Source: CALCHA01 sp035548175 (GTDB lineage: Bacteria; Planctomycetota; Phycisphaerae; WQYP01). Taken from it: DNA of 64,000 bases. Below, in pieces: positions 33,245 to 40,762 of the stretch. The position numbers and the translations under genes are program-made. The notes beneath the pieces are model-generated. The model was not told the DNA's origin, did no database searches, and saw only the letters and a program-made list of their open reading frames with translations. The stretch is from contig DASZTO010000027.1 of the NCBI GenBank assembly GCA_035548175.1, positions 34,718-98,717 on the forward strand, given 5' to 3'. Position 1 is the stretch's first letter. Every line of letters begins with the position of its first letter.

Positions 33245-33562
33245 TACGAGGAATTCCTGGGCATCATCGGCCAGGCTCAGGAGCAGGCCGCAAAGGCCTT
33301 TGAGCAAAAATTTGACGAGGTGCGTGAGCGACTTGTCTCCATCGGCTTCGTGGACGCGCCGCCGGAGAGCGGGGTCCGGGGCAGAATCCTTCCCGGCTTT
33401 ATTTTGGGCCACCCGGAAATAATCGCTGCTCGGGAGGCTGCGAGGTTAGCGCAAGATCGGAGCCATACGGCCGCGAATCCTTTCAGGGCGCGGGCGACTT
33501 TGATCGAGGAGCGCTTGGAGCGGGTCCGCCGCGCCGTGCTGGCCGGCTTGGCCGCTCAATAA
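33245..33562 (+). pseudogene. in-frame continuation of the TGA-interrupted gene
   Basis: Directly after the TGA the same frame reads YEEFLGIIGQAQEQAAKAFE, QKFDEVRERLVSIGFVDAPP and RILPGFILGHPEIIAAREAA, ending at a TAA at 33562. The charged helical composition matches the upstream part. The only internal starts are a GTG near 33320 and similar codons without a good ribosome site. It is therefore likely to be the second half of the same protein rather than an independent gene. Confidence 0.5.
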
Positions 33563-33632
33563 ATCCTGGTCAGCCGGCGGCGGGGAACAGGGGTTGCCCT
33601 CGCCGCCGGCAATTCCAGTCGAAGAGGTCCCC

Positions 33633-33971
33633 ATGTCGCACATAACGCCGATCGTCGCGGTTCCGGCGTGGGATGAAACCGGCGCTCTCTTCAATGCCAG
33701 GATCGCCGAGCTCAATCGGGCAAAGGCAGACACCGCCGCGCGCCTCACCCGGATCCTCAGCCGTGAGCTGGTGCTGCGGCTGGACCTCGCGCGGTATTTC
33801 CGCGCAAAAGGAATGGACATGGCAGAGGCCACCAACGGCATTACGATCGAACTGCTGCGGGTCGAGCTGACCGGCGCGCAGCATCCTTCCGCCGCCAAGG
33901 CGCTTGAGCTTTACGAGCAGCGGAAACAGGACGAAGGGGAAGACGATGCGTGTGAGGCTTCCCCCGTGTGA
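33633..33971 (+). CDS. small hypothetical protein of the late module (paralogue 1)
   Basis: The ATG at 33633 has GAAGAGG five bases upstream. The 112-residue protein reads WDETGALFNARIAELNRAKA, LSRELVLRLDLARYFRAKGM and AAKALELYEQRKQDEGEDD. The pattern FNARIAELNRAKAD and the later RExVLRxDxAxYxR resemble the next gene product (LNRQISDLDRFRADA, REYLLRRDIVSYLRR). The two are probably duplicates. No known family is recognised. It may be a tail-completion or assembly factor, but this is based on position only. Confidence 0.5.
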   Translation: MSHITPIVAVPAWDETGALFNARIAELNRAKADTAARLTRILSRELVLRLDLARYFRAKGMDMAEATNGITIELLRVELTGAQHPSAAKALELYEQRKQDEGEDDACEASPV

Positions 33972-33997
33972 ATCGGATCCCGAACGGAAGGGCGACT

Positions 33998-34294
33998 ATG
34001 AAGTGGAACGTGATCGGCAGAATAGGGGCAGAGGATCCGGAAGCCGTCATCTTGAACAGGCAGATTTCCGACCTGGATAGGTTTCGCGCCGACGCTCTTT
34101 CGCCGCGGCCGCCGTCGAACAAATTCTTCCGGGCAAATGACGCGGTCAATGAAGCGCTGCGCCGGGAATACCTTCTGCGGCGGGACATCGTCTCTTATCT
34201 GCGGCGGCGTCAATCACCCCGGCTCGCGTCGGAGGAGTCGGCGGTAAAGGCCCTGGACGCTCTTCTTACCGAGCGCAATGGACACAGGAAATAA
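33998..34294 (+). CDS. small hypothetical protein of the late module (paralogue 2)
   Basis: The ATG at 33998 with GGAAGG upstream is preferred over a GTG at 33968 that overlaps the previous stop. The 98-residue product has GAEDPEAVILNRQISDLDRF, RREYLLRRDIVSYLRRR and ALDALLTERN. It shares the heptad-like helical pattern of its upstream neighbour. It ends six bases before the ATG of the tail-protein gene, so it is part of the same operon. Confidence 0.5.
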   Translation: MKWNVIGRIGAEDPEAVILNRQISDLDRFRADALSPRPPSNKFFRANDAVNEALRREYLLRRDIVSYLRRRQSPRLASEESAVKALDALLTERNGHRK

Positions 34295-34299
34295 AACTC

Positions 34300-35184
34300 A
34301 TGGCGATCGTTTTCCTCGAGAAAATCGTCTCCGGCACCGTGTCGGCCGGCGGCCAAAACGAATACGGCGTCGAAGCCATCGCCTTCTGCGACGGCGGCGA
34401 GACCCAGGACGACGTGCTCGTAGCCGCCTGCAGCGACACGGTTACTTTTCCTGAGATGCGCTCGATCAATCTGCCGAGCGGCGCCACGTCCACCTTTATT
34501 CGAGAGACGATTCGCATCGTGCCGATGGAGACCGGCGATGCCGACGGGAAGCCCGAGCGGTTCGAGGTGTCGGTGCCGTACGTCATTTTGGGCCGAAGCC
34601 AGGAACCCTACATAACGGGGGATTTTTCGACCGGCTTTTCGGTCGGTATGCAGAGCCAGCACCTCATGGTCAGCAAAGCCACCTACGACAAGCAGACCAC
34701 GCGCGACGGGGGCGTGCCGCCGGATCACGACCGCGCCATCGGCGTGACCGATGATGGGATCCAAGGGGTGGATGCCGACTTCCCGACATTCATATGGACC
34801 GAGACACGGTATTTTAGCGACGCCCATGTCACCACCGACTTCATCAACTCCGTATATGCCGTCGCGATCGCGCCGCTGAATAACGCTCCCTTCCGCAATT
34901 TCGCCGCCTACGAAGTGAAATTCCTCGGGCTGGAGGGGTCGCGGAGGCACAAGGGCGGCGATTGGGAACTTACATTCAGGTTTGCCGCGGCGCCCAACTA
35001 TACCGCGCTCCCGGTGGGCAACACGCTCACGGTCGCCAAGCGAGGCTGGGACTACGTGTGGGTCTATTTCACTGAAACGGTCGATCCCACACTCAAGGCG
35101 AAGGTCATCAGGGTCGTCGATGTGTACGTGGAGCAAATCTACGATTCCTCCGATTTTGCGGGGCTCGGGATCGGAACGACCTGA
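34300..35184 (+). CDS. probable phage tail (tube-like) protein
   Basis: This 294-residue protein lacks a signal or membrane segments and is beta-rich (IVFLEKIVSGTVSAGGQNEY, VTFPEMRSINLPSGATSTFI, VYAVAIAPLNNAPFRNF and VTFxET-like strands). No exact family is recognised. Its place directly upstream of two chaperone-like genes and a tape-measure gene is where siphophages encode the major tail protein, and the length fits. There is no capsid gene before it. The ATG at 34300 has AGGAA upstream. Confidence 0.55.
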   Translation: MAIVFLEKIVSGTVSAGGQNEYGVEAIAFCDGGETQDDVLVAACSDTVTFPEMRSINLPSGATSTFIRETIRIVPMETGDADGKPERFEVSVPYVILGRSQEPYITGDFSTGFSVGMQSQHLMVSKATYDKQTTRDGGVPPDHDRAIGVTDDGIQGVDADFPTFIWTETRYFSDAHVTTDFINSVYAVAIAPLNNAPFRNFAAYEVKFLGLEGSRRHKGGDWELTFRFAAAPNYTALPVGNTLTVAKRGWDYVWVYFTETVDPTLKAKVIRVVDVYVEQIYDSSDFAGLGIGTT

Positions 35185-35232
35185 CCGTCGCCGCGTCCCC
35201 GGGAATGACATTTTTTCTTTTGGAGTAGCCAG

Positions 35233-35703
35233 ATGAGTTCCTTCACCGATACGCAGGCCCGCAAGTGGGTGATCAGCCTGAACGTTAACGCGGTCCGCCG
35301 CGTACGGGAGGGCGTGCCGGGCGTGGATCTGCTAAAGATCATGGAGGACAAATCCGTGATCGAAAAGCTCACCAATGATCCCTTCGCGCTGGTCGCGGTG
35401 CTTTATGCCGTCTGCGAACCGCAGGCGGCGCGCGAGAACGTCACGCCCGAGGGATTCGCCGACGCGCTTGGCGGCGGCGACACGCTCGCGGCGGCGGCAA
35501 ACGCGCTCCTGGATGCTCTGGCGGATTTTTTCCCGCCCCATCGCCGGGGGCCGATGAAAGCGGCGATCCAGAAGCTCCAGGAGATCGAGACGGCGGCGGC
35601 GCGGGCGGCGATCGTCCGGATCGAAAGCCCGGAGACGATGGCCGCCGCGGTGCGGCAGATCGAAAGCCGGCTGTCCGCACCGCCGGAGAGCTCTGGCGCT
35701 TGA
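35233..35703 (+). CDS. tail assembly chaperone-like protein (gpG position)
   Basis: The 156-residue product starts at 35233 (MSSFTDTQARKWVISLNVNA) and is mostly helical, with DLLKIMEDKSVIEKLTNDPF and ALVAVLYAVCEPQA. This matches a pattern seen for planctomycete and other siphophage tail chaperones that wrap the tape measure. The C-terminus (AAAVRQIESRLSAPPESSGA) ends at a TGA inside the TTGA that starts the next frame. That frame is -1 relative to this one, the relation used by lambda G/GT, although no XXXYYYZ slip site is seen. Confidence 0.55.
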   Translation: MSSFTDTQARKWVISLNVNAVRRVREGVPGVDLLKIMEDKSVIEKLTNDPFALVAVLYAVCEPQAARENVTPEGFADALGGGDTLAAAANALLDALADFFPPHRRGPMKAAIQKLQEIETAAARAAIVRIESPETMAAAVRQIESRLSAPPESSGA

Positions 35704-35972
35704 TTTACGATTGCGCGGGGGCGGCGGGGCTCGACCCGGGCCCGCACACGCTCAGAGAGCTGGCTTGGATGGCCGAGGCGCGGGCGAGGGCCCGATGGAG
35801 TCACACGGCGAGCATTCTGTGCCTGCTGTTCAACTGCAACCGTGGACGCGGGGCGCCGGCGAAAACGCCGGCCGATTTCAATCCCTGGGAACGCCCCCGA
35901 AAAGCCCCGGCAACCAGCATGAAGGCGCTGGGGAACTTCCTCAAATCGAAAGGGTTGATCCGCCATGGCTGA
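35700..35972 (+). CDS. second tail assembly chaperone-like frame (gpT position)
   Basis: The 90-residue frame begins at a TTG overlapping the previous stop. It reads TLRELAWMAEARARARWSHT, ASILCLLFNCNRGRG and KTPADFNPWERP. The segment WxMAEARxRAxWxxTAxxLxLxxNxNR plus PADFNP is typical of small proteins encoded just before tape measures in siphophages. It may be made by re-initiation or as a frameshifted extension of its neighbour. Its stop overlaps the tape-measure ATG at 35965. Confidence 0.55.
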   Translation: MIYDCAGAAGLDPGPHTLRELAWMAEARARARWSHTASILCLLFNCNRGRGAPAKTPADFNPWERPRKAPATSMKALGNFLKSKGLIRHG

Positions 35973-37275
35973 CTCGAACGCAATCCGTGCGGGGCGCGCC
36001 TATGTGGAGCTCAGCGGGGACTCGACCAAGCTGACCGCGGCGCTCAATCAGGCAGCGACGAAACTCAAAACCTTCGGCAAGCTCGTCCAGGGATTCGGCA
36101 AGGCTCTAGCCGCCGCCAGCGCCGCAGTCACCGCGCCGCTGATCATTTCGGCTAAATACGCCGGCTCGGTGGGGGAGCAATTCGCCAACATGGCCAAGCG
36201 CACGGGGGCCTCAGTGGAAAGCCTCTCCACCCTCGGCTATATCGCCAGCCAGACCGGCACGTCGATGGACGCCGTCGAGACCGGCGTGAAGAAGATGCAA
36301 AAAACGCTCTATGACGCACGCACCGGCCTGAAGACGGCGTCCGATGCGCTGGGGGAGCTCGGGCTTAACGCCCAGAAACTTGAGGCGATGAGCGCGGATA
36401 AGCAGCTTGCCACGATCGGGGAAGCCATGCGCGGGATTTCCAATCCGTCTGAACGGGCCGCCCTGGCGATCGCGATATTCGGGCGCAGCGGGACGGAGCT
36501 GCTGCCGATGATGCTCCAGGGATCCTCCGCGATGGGCGCGATGGCCCAGCAAGCCCAGCGCCTAGGCCTGGTGCTATCCACGGTGGACGTGGAAGCGGCG
36601 GGAGCTTTCAACGACAAGCTCAGCGAGGTCTGGCAGACACTGAAGGTCCTGGCATTTCAAGTTGGGGTGGCGATCATTCCACCGCTCACGGCATTGGCGA
36701 ACCTGGCGGAGAATGTGGTCGCGCCGATGACCGCCTGGGTGAAGGCGAATCGAGAAGCCGTGGTGTGGGTCCTCGCCGCCGGCGGGGCGCTCGCAACCGC
36801 CGGCGCCGCGGCATACCTGTTCGGGTCCGCGATCGTTTCGGCTGTCGGCGCTTTCACCACCATCGCCGCCGCCGGCACGTTTGCGATCGGTGCGATAGCG
36901 GCGGGCGCCGAGATTATCGCGGCCATCGCCGCGGCGGTCCTGACGCCGATTGGCGCCATCGCGGCGGCGGCTGCGGTGTTTCTGGCGGAAGTGGTGGCAG
37001 TGGGGAGTGCGCTTGCTGGCTTGGCCGCGTACGCGCTTTACGCGCGCGGGGCATTTGATCCATTGATCCGGGTGTTCAAAACGCTCGCCGGCGACGCCTC
37101 TGAAGCGTTTCGCGGGATCAGCCAGGCTCTCGCCGACGGCAACATCAGGGAGGCGGTGGAAATTTTCTGGGCAGAGGTCCAGCTTGAATTCGCGCGGGGT
37201 ACCAACGCGGTTTACCACTACTGGGTCTACCTACGGGACCAGATCCGGGCCACCGCTCCTGGAGGGAACCTTTGA
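35965..37275 (+). CDS. phage tail tape-measure protein, frame 1 (N-terminal part)
   Basis: The 436-codon frame has a helical start (AGRAYVELSGDSTKLTAALN), a segment with TGASVESLSTLGYIASQTGT, and hydrophobic Ala/Gly-rich helices at about 255-365 (WVLAAGGALATAGAAAYLFG). These are the usual features of tape-measure proteins that set tail length. It ends at a TGA in GGN-L-stop at 37273. The coding pattern then continues in the +1 frame. The stop codon lies in a GGAGGG-AAC-CTT-TGA context, so the full product is probably made by +1 frameshifting into the next frame. Confidence 0.8.
   Translation: MADSNAIRAGRAYVELSGDSTKLTAALNQAATKLKTFGKLVQGFGKALAAASAAVTAPLIISAKYAGSVGEQFANMAKRTGASVESLSTLGYIASQTGTSMDAVETGVKKMQKTLYDARTGLKTASDALGELGLNAQKLEAMSADKQLATIGEAMRGISNPSERAALAIAIFGRSGTELLPMMLQGSSAMGAMAQQAQRLGLVLSTVDVEAAGAFNDKLSEVWQTLKVLAFQVGVAIIPPLTALANLAENVVAPMTAWVKANREAVVWVLAAGGALATAGAAAYLFGSAIVSAVGAFTTIAAAGTFAIGAIAAGAEIIAAIAAAVLTPIGAIAAAAAVFLAEVVAVGSALAGLAAYALYARGAFDPLIRVFKTLAGDASEAFRGISQALADGNIREAVEIFWAEVQLEFARGTNAVYHYWVYLRDQIRATAPGGNL
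37261..37275 (+). promoter_or_regulatory. candidate programmed +1 ribosomal frameshift site (prfB-like)
   Basis: The reading is GGA GGG AAC CTT TGA A. An internal Shine-Dalgarno-like GGAGGG lies three bases before CTT TGA. This is the same layout as the E. coli prfB site, AGG GGG TAT CTT TGA C. Slipping from CTT to TTT would enter the frame GAA ATC GTC of the downstream tape-measure part. The alternative is a one-base deletion or assembly error. Confidence 0.7.
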
Positions 37276-38413
37276 AATCGTCGCCGTCCAGCTCAAGCTC
37301 ATGACGGGCGCCTTCGAGCTTTGGGAAACGTCGATTGTCGGATACATCCGGATCGTGCAGGCCGCGTGGGATAATTTCATGGCGTCGCTGCGGATGGGCA
37401 TGGGGGTGCTGGGAGCGCTCACCGGATTCGGCACGTACAGGCCGACGCCCCAAGAGAGCAGGGACCTATCCGCGTCCGATGCCGGGGTTAAGGCGGCGGA
37501 GGGAAAGTTGCAAGGGCTGCTGATGGGGTCAAGGGTAAAGGCGATCGCGTCGGCGTCGCTCACGGGATACGGCGGCGATCTCGCGGCGGCAGTCGACAAG
37601 TCGGCTGGAAGCCCAGGCGCGCCACCGGACCAGACGCTGCAGAATTTCAACGAGCAGGCGGCGCGGCAGGTCCACCAGCTCCGCATAGGCATGATCGAGG
37701 ACGAACAGACTCGCGAGCTGGCGGCCATCGCGCTCAAGTATGACACCGAGCGGGAGGAGGCGGAGAAGGCGGGCGGCGATGTTGCGCTCGTGAACCAGGC
37801 GCGCTCCCTTGAGACGGCGCAGACGATCCGGAAATTTCAGGAGCAGCACGAGCAGGCGATGGCCCAGCTCCAGGAACAGGGCATCGTGGACAATGAGGAG
37901 CGGGAAATCGCCAGCATCAATCGCGTGTATGACGAGCGGATCCGCCAAGCGAAGGAGGCGGCGGCTGACACGCAGGCGATCGAGGAGGAGAAGGCGGCGG
38001 CAGTTCACAACGTGCAGCAGCAGTACGACCGCCAGCGTGCCCAGACGAACAAGGACGCGCAGTATGAGCTGCGGCGGCTGCAGATCGAACGGGACCTCCG
38101 CGGCCCTGAACGCGAGCACGCCCTTTTGGAGCTGGAGCGCAAACAGGCCCTCGACCGCGAATCCGATCCGGCAACGCGCACGGGCGTCGACGTCGATACG
38201 CTCAATAAAATCTTCGATGCAAAAGAGGCCATCGCCGACATGAAGGCCGGCGGAGCCGTCGGCACCTTCAACGGTGCCGCCGCCAGCTCGATGTTCGGGG
38301 GTGGTGGCCCGATGAACCAAGTGGCCCAGCACACCAGACAGAGCGCCGCATCGCTCAAGGCCATCGAAAAGAAACTTGACAATCGCCGGAATGGCGGGAT
38401 GTTCTTCGACTAA
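37274..38413 (+). CDS. phage tail tape-measure protein, frame 2 (C-terminal part)
   Basis: From GAA at 37274 this +1 frame reads EIVAVQLKLMTGAFELWETS, then a long charged coiled coil (residues in QIRELAAIALKYDTEREEAE style, IRKFQEQHEQAMAQLQEQG and RIRQAKEAAADTQAIEEEKA). It ends KKLDNRRNGGMFFD. No good start codon with a ribosome site lies at its head, so it depends on frame 1. The joined protein would be about 815 residues. From the rule of about 1.5 Angstrom per residue, that would set a tail of some 120 nm. Confidence 0.75.
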   Translation, partial: EIVAVQLKLMTGAFELWETSIVGYIRIVQAAWDNFMASLRMGMGVLGALTGFGTYRPTPQESRDLSASDAGVKAAEGKLQGLLMGSRVKAIASASLTGYGGDLAAAVDKSAGSPGAPPDQTLQNFNEQAARQVHQLRIGMIEDEQTRELAAIALKYDTEREEAEKAGGDVALVNQARSLETAQTIRKFQEQHEQAMAQLQEQGIVDNEEREIASINRVYDERIRQAKEAAADTQAIEEEKAAAVHNVQQQYDRQRAQTNKDAQYELRRLQIERDLRGPEREHALLELERKQALDRESDPATRTGVDVDTLNKIFDAKEAIADMKAGGAVGTFNGAAASSMFGGGGPMNQVAQHTRQSAASLKAIEKKLDNRRNGGMFFD

Positions 38414-38598
38414 TGACCTGCCCGCCCGCGCCGGGACAGCTTGGACGCATGGGCCTCCGCGAGCGTTTCCAGAGGAATTATTTCTGCGCGTTGCGGGCGC
38501 CCCGACCTTGTGATTACCTGGCCGAGCGTGGCGGCCGAATACGATCTACCGATCGCCCGCAGTTCCCGCCGGCGACATCTTCAGGTGTTTTGATAGAG

Positions 38599-38632
38599 GC
38601 CCTCCGAGCGCGTTGCCCGGGGGGCTTTTTTT
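38599..38632 (+). terminator. intrinsic terminator closing the tail operon
   Basis: GCCCTCCG (38599-38606) pairs with CGGGGGGC (38618-38625) with one G-U pair, and seven T follow at once. It lies 190 bp after the tape-measure stop. The gap 38414-38829 otherwise holds only a short frame of 77 codons that runs through this hairpin and is not believed. The tail operon therefore ends here, without fibre, baseplate or lysis genes. Confidence 0.75.
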
Positions 38633-38767
38633 GTTGCACCGGCTGACCACATGAACGGTGGTCAGACTTCGTAGAGACGCTAAAAACCGCTATTCATCGA
38701 TATAGATTGCAATACCGGCAATCATGCGTAAAATGCCGCGGTTGAAGCGTTTCTGCATCCTTCCGGG

Positions 38768-38826
38768 ACTGGGCGATGCGTCATGACACGCATGAGGTCA
38801 CAGGTTCGAATCCTGTATCGCCCAGT
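38768..38826. other. tRNA-Val(GAC)-like 3' half without D-arm; probable attachment site
   Basis: Positions 38783-38824 read as a tRNA from the anticodon loop on: U33-like T, GAC anticodon, GCATG, an AGGTC variable loop, T-arm ACAGG-TTCGAAT-CCTGT and acceptor strand ATCGCCC-A. The matching 5' acceptor strand GGGCGAT is at 38771-38777, but the D-arm is missing. The outer ACTGGGCGAT and ATCGCCCAGT form a 10-bp inverted repeat. It cannot be a normal tRNA. The layout fits attR of an element integrated into a tRNA gene, but no intact copy was seen at the left end. Confidence 0.55.
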
Positions 38827-38829
38827 TTG

Positions 38830-39987
38830 GTGAGTGGGGGGGATTTGGCGCGGGGGAGGCGGGTGGGGGTGGGGTTGGTTGGGTGCGGGGCGATATCGGG
38901 GATTTATCTGAAGAATCTTTATCGGTTTTCGAATCTGCGGCTGGTGGCGGTGGCGGATTTGGATGGGGAGCGCGGGCGCGGGAGGGCGGAGGAGGCGGGT
39001 GTGTTGGCGGCGGCGGCGGGGGTTGCGCCGGCGGTTGCGTTGTCGGTCGACGAGTTGTTGGGGCATCCTGAGATTGAGTTGGTTCTGAACCTGACGATTC
39101 CCAAGGCGCATGTCGCTGTGGCGCGGGCGGCGGTGGAGGCGGGGAAGCATACGTATTCGGAGAAGCCGCTGGCGATTGAGGCGGCGGAGGCGGAGGGGCT
39201 GCTGGAGTTGGCGCGGGAGAGGGGGCTGCGAGTGGGGTGTGCGCCGGATACGTTTCTGGGGGCGGGGATTCAGACGGCGCGGAAGCTGATTGATGAGGGG
39301 GTGATTGGCGAGCCGGTGGCGGCAACGGCGTTCATGCTGTGTCCGGGGCATGAGTCGTGGCACCCGGATCCGGAGTTTTACTATGAGGTGGGCGGGGGGC
39401 CGATGTTCGACATGGGGCCGTATTATCTGACGGCGTTGGTGGCGTTGCTGGGACCGGTGTCGCGGGTGGCGGGCTTTGCGCGGGCGACGCATGGGACGCG
39501 GACGATCACGTCGGAGAAGAAGCGTGGGAAGGTGATAGCGGTGGAGACGCCGACGCATTTTGCGACGTCGCTGGAGTTTGCGAGCGGGGCGTTGGGGACG
39601 GTGGTGATGTCGTTCGATTGTTTTGCGGGGAACTTGCCGCGGATCGAGATTTACGGGACGGGGGGGACGCTGTCGGCGCCCGATCCGAATACGTTTGGGG
39701 GCAAGGGGGAGGTGCGGGTGAAGGTGGGGCGTGGGGAGTGGGAGGTGGTTCCGTTGAGCCATCCTTATCGGGAGGAGTGGCGTGGGTTGGGGGTGGCGGA
39801 GATGGGGGCGGCGATACGGAGCGGGCGGGCGCATCGGGCGTCTGGGGAATTGGCGGCGCACGTCGTGGACATAATGTCAGGGGCGATACGGACAGCGGCG
39901 TTGGGGCAGGCGGTAAGTGTGCCGGACCGGGGCTTGGCGCGGCCTGAGGCGATGCCGGTGGATGCGGTGGAAGGGGTGTGGGGATGA
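38830..39987 (+). CDS. Gfo/Idh/MocA-family oxidoreductase
   Basis: The protein has the NAD(P)-binding start VGVGLVGCGAISGIYLKNLY, the YSEKPLAIEA motif with the family Lys, and a C-terminal alpha/beta domain (GGGPMFDMGPYYLTALVALL, FATSLEFASGALGTVVMSF). These enzymes oxidise or isomerise sugars and inositols. The start is uncertain. A GTG at 38830 gives 385 residues, while TTG 38845 or GTG 38863 would be closer to the family N-terminus. The gene begins only six bases after the tRNA-like half, so its original promoter was probably displaced by the island. Confidence 0.85.
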   Translation: MSGGDLARGRRVGVGLVGCGAISGIYLKNLYRFSNLRLVAVADLDGERGRGRAEEAGVLAAAAGVAPAVALSVDELLGHPEIELVLNLTIPKAHVAVARAAVEAGKHTYSEKPLAIEAAEAEGLLELARERGLRVGCAPDTFLGAGIQTARKLIDEGVIGEPVAATAFMLCPGHESWHPDPEFYYEVGGGPMFDMGPYYLTALVALLGPVSRVAGFARATHGTRTITSEKKRGKVIAVETPTHFATSLEFASGALGTVVMSFDCFAGNLPRIEIYGTGGTLSAPDPNTFGGKGEVRVKVGRGEWEVVPLSHPYREEWRGLGVAEMGAAIRSGRAHRASGELAAHVVDIMSGAIRTAALGQAVSVPDRGLARPEAMPVDAVEGVWG

Positions 39988-40006
39988 AGGGCGGAAGGTG
40001 GGGGGA

Positions 40007-40351
40007 TTATTCGATGGCGGAGAGGAGGCGGCCGAAGTCGAGGGGTTTTGGGATGAAGTCGACTTCGGGCCCAAAGCGTTCGGGGTCATCGAGGCGGAAT
40101 TCGCCGGAGACGAAGACAATTTTCACATCCGGGTATTTGTGGCGGAGATAGAGGGCGAAGGCGTCGCCGGGGAGGCCCGGGAGGCGGACGTCGAGGAGTG
40201 CGACTTCGGGGGTGAAGCCTGCGAGGACCTGTTTGGCCTCTTCGGCGCTCCAGGCGGTGCGGACCTCATGGCCGAGGCCTTTGAGGAGGTAGGCGAGAGA
40301 TTCGCGGCTGACGCGATCATCTTCGACGAGTAGTACACGTTTGCTGAGCAT
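40007..40351 (-). CDS. stand-alone response regulator receiver (CheY-like)
   Basis: The 114-residue domain reads KRVLLVEDDRVSRESLAYLL, with the acidic pair at 11-12. The phosphoacceptor Asp is at 54 in LLDVRLPG, the Ser in IVFVSGEF and the Lys in DFIPKPLD. There is no output domain. It would relay a phosphate from a histidine kinase not encoded here. It is convergent with the oxidoreductase gene (19 bp between stops), and its upstream gap carries a large inverted repeat. Confidence 0.9.
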   Translation of the reverse strand: MLSKRVLLVEDDRVSRESLAYLLKGLGHEVRTAWSAEEAKQVLAGFTPEVALLDVRLPGLPGDAFALYLRHKYPDVKIVFVSGEFRLDDPERFGPEVDFIPKPLDFGRLLSAIE

Positions 40352-40555
40352 GGCTGAAACTCCGACGGGAGTGGAAATTGCAAAAGTGGTACCCGATGTG
40401 GAGCTCAGCGGCTAAATATCTTTATCGGCGTGGAAATCGGGTGGCAAGAGGCGGAGGATTATTTTTGGGGGGGGCGGTCGGCGTTGGGCCAACTTCGGCG
40501 GGACGCTGCTGCCATTCGGGGGAATAGTGGCGGGGCGGGACGCCAGGGGGAGATC

Positions 40556-40671
40556 GGGTGTAGTTCATATTCCGGGTAACACTGCACCATGGCGGCATTC
40601 CCCCCCCCTCCCCCCCCACGCTCCCTCACGGTCGCGTCTCGGAGGTTTTACCCGGATCGAGAACTACACCC
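40556..40671. repeat. 24-bp interrupted inverted repeat in the gap 40352-40762
   Basis: GGGTGTAGTTC-N4-TCCGGGTAA at 40556-40579 is mirrored by TTACCCGGA-N4-GAACTACACCC at 40648-40671. The 68-bp spacer contains a C-tract (about 40600-40617). The arms could form a long cruciform, a pair of operator sites or a small non-autonomous element. No coding frame is believable in this 411-bp gap, which separates the receiver gene from the ABC exporter gene. Confidence 0.65.
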
Positions 40672-40762
40672 GGGGAGATCGGCGTGGGGCTGAGCCGCTA
40701 TGTGCTTAGCGGTTGCTCATGCTACACTTTCCGCTTCGTCATTGGTCTACAGACGAGGTCTC

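Noticed and set aside
35690..35710. Lambda G/GT-type slippery heptamer between the two chaperone frames
   Set aside because: The frames do stand in a -1 relation, but no XXXYYYZ sequence is present. Re-initiation at TTGA is equally possible.
38413..38646. 77-codon frame after the tape-measure gene
   Set aside because: It runs through the intrinsic terminator at 38599-38632 and resembles no protein. The overlap of its ATG with the tape-measure stop seems fortuitous.
38771..38824. Functional tRNA gene
   Set aside because: The D-arm is missing and the anticodon stem does not close properly. It is better explained as an attachment-site remnant.
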